A DNA stretch of 64,000 nt from Parus major. Taxonomy: Eukaryota; Chordata; Aves; Passeriformes; Paridae. Where the stretch lies: assembly GCF_001522545.3 (NCBI RefSeq), contig NC_031799.1, forward strand, positions 48,372,096 through 48,436,095. Reading direction: 5' to 3'. Below are positions 63,725-64,000 of the stretch, in pieces. Both the position numbers and the translations under genes were made by a program. The notes below the pieces were generated by a model. That model was not told the DNA's origin and made no database searches. It saw only the letters and a list, made by a program, of their open reading frames with translations. Every line of letters begins with the position of its first letter. The first letter of the stretch is position 1.

Positions 63725-64000
63725 AATAGTTGGGCCTCCTGAAGCTGCAACAGAGCCAGCAATATATGCTTACAGCAAACCATATCCTGGGCTGCCTAAA
63801 AAGAAGTGTTGCCAGCCAGACAAGGAGTTTGATTGTTTGCCTCTACCCTGCTTTGGAGAGATCCCACATTAATCCATTCTGGGGCCCCTGTGCAAGAAAG
63901 ACACAAATGGGTTAGACTGGGTCCAGAAGAGCAATGCAATAATGATCAGAGTTCTGAAACATTTCTCATATGAAGAAAATCTGAGAAGACTGAGTTTATT
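63725..64000 (+). mobile_element. CR1 LINE ORF2 fragment, open at the right edge
   Basis: The plus strand encodes a recognisable late-ORF2 CR1 segment: ANHILGCLKRSVASQ (about 63774-63818), a LYPAL block and a WGP motif (about 63881). After a frame change it runs on with a VQKSNA-like segment to the window edge. The ORF2 C-terminus and the 3' UTR would be expected just beyond base 64000. Confidence 0.9.

Noticed and set aside
1..64000. CRISPR arrays, bacterial operons, riboswitches, phage or plasmid features
   Set aside because: No regularly spaced direct repeats, ribosome-binding sites or dense coding were seen; the window is vertebrate nuclear DNA.
1..64000. Mitochondrial insertions and processed pseudogenes
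   Set aside because: No stretch resembled mitochondrial genes, or a spliced host mRNA with a poly(A) tail. The A run at 41306-41320 has no gene-like sequence before it.

Overview
This window reads as vertebrate nuclear DNA, almost certainly from a bird and plausibly a songbird. The evidence is the repeat content. Many 5'-truncated CR1 (chicken repeat 1) LINE fragments end in the avian CR1 tail (variants of ATTCTGTGATTCTATG). Several LTRs belong to an avian endogenous retrovirus group, with ends of the type TGT...AACCACGACA. The rest is AT-rich, CpG-poor single-copy DNA. The sequence also carries a 250-base run of N inside a purine microsatellite and one isolated N inside a pentanucleotide repeat, both typical of draft assemblies.

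I found no host protein-coding exon, tRNA, rRNA or other RNA gene that I can support. The longer open frames are microsatellite translation, antisense readings of CR1 copies, LTR sequence, or chance frames in AT-rich DNA. The window is therefore best read as intergenic DNA (a gene desert) or the inside of a very large intron.

Layout. 1-6 kb: unique DNA with a CR1 copy (minus, about 2.27-3.03 kb) and a solo LTR (plus, about 3.6-4.0 kb). 6-18 kb: unique DNA with a perfect hexamer repeat (6.94 kb), short CR1 tails (9.7 and 14.6 kb) and the gapped AAAAG/AAAG tract (13.45-13.96 kb). 18-22.5 kb: a retroviral cluster, all on the minus strand. It holds a solo LTR (18.3 kb) and a decayed, internally deleted ERVL-like provirus: 3' LTR at 19.6-20.1 kb, pol fossil, leader, tRNA-Lys-type primer binding site at 21578-21594, and 5' LTR remnant at 21.6-21.85 kb. 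22.5-36.5 kb: mostly unique, repeat-poor DNA with two CR1 fragments and a 12-bp-arm inverted repeat at 26.8 kb. 36.5-52.2 kb: denser in repeats, with CR1 copies on both strands and two more LTRs (44.4-45.5 kb and 49.6-50.0 kb). 52.2-64 kb: mostly unique, with an inverted repeat at 53.1 kb, a long ATTTT tract (56.0-56.2 kb), a fossil MIR/CORE-SINE (58.8-58.9 kb) and a CR1 copy running off the right edge.

No operon, regulon or pathway is present. I saw no sign of a new gene system. The observations most worth checking are the ERVL-like provirus with a Lys-type primer site, the hairpin-forming inverted repeats, the candidate conserved non-coding stretches and the two ambiguous microsatellite assemblies. 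All family names rest on recall of consensus features; no database search was run.
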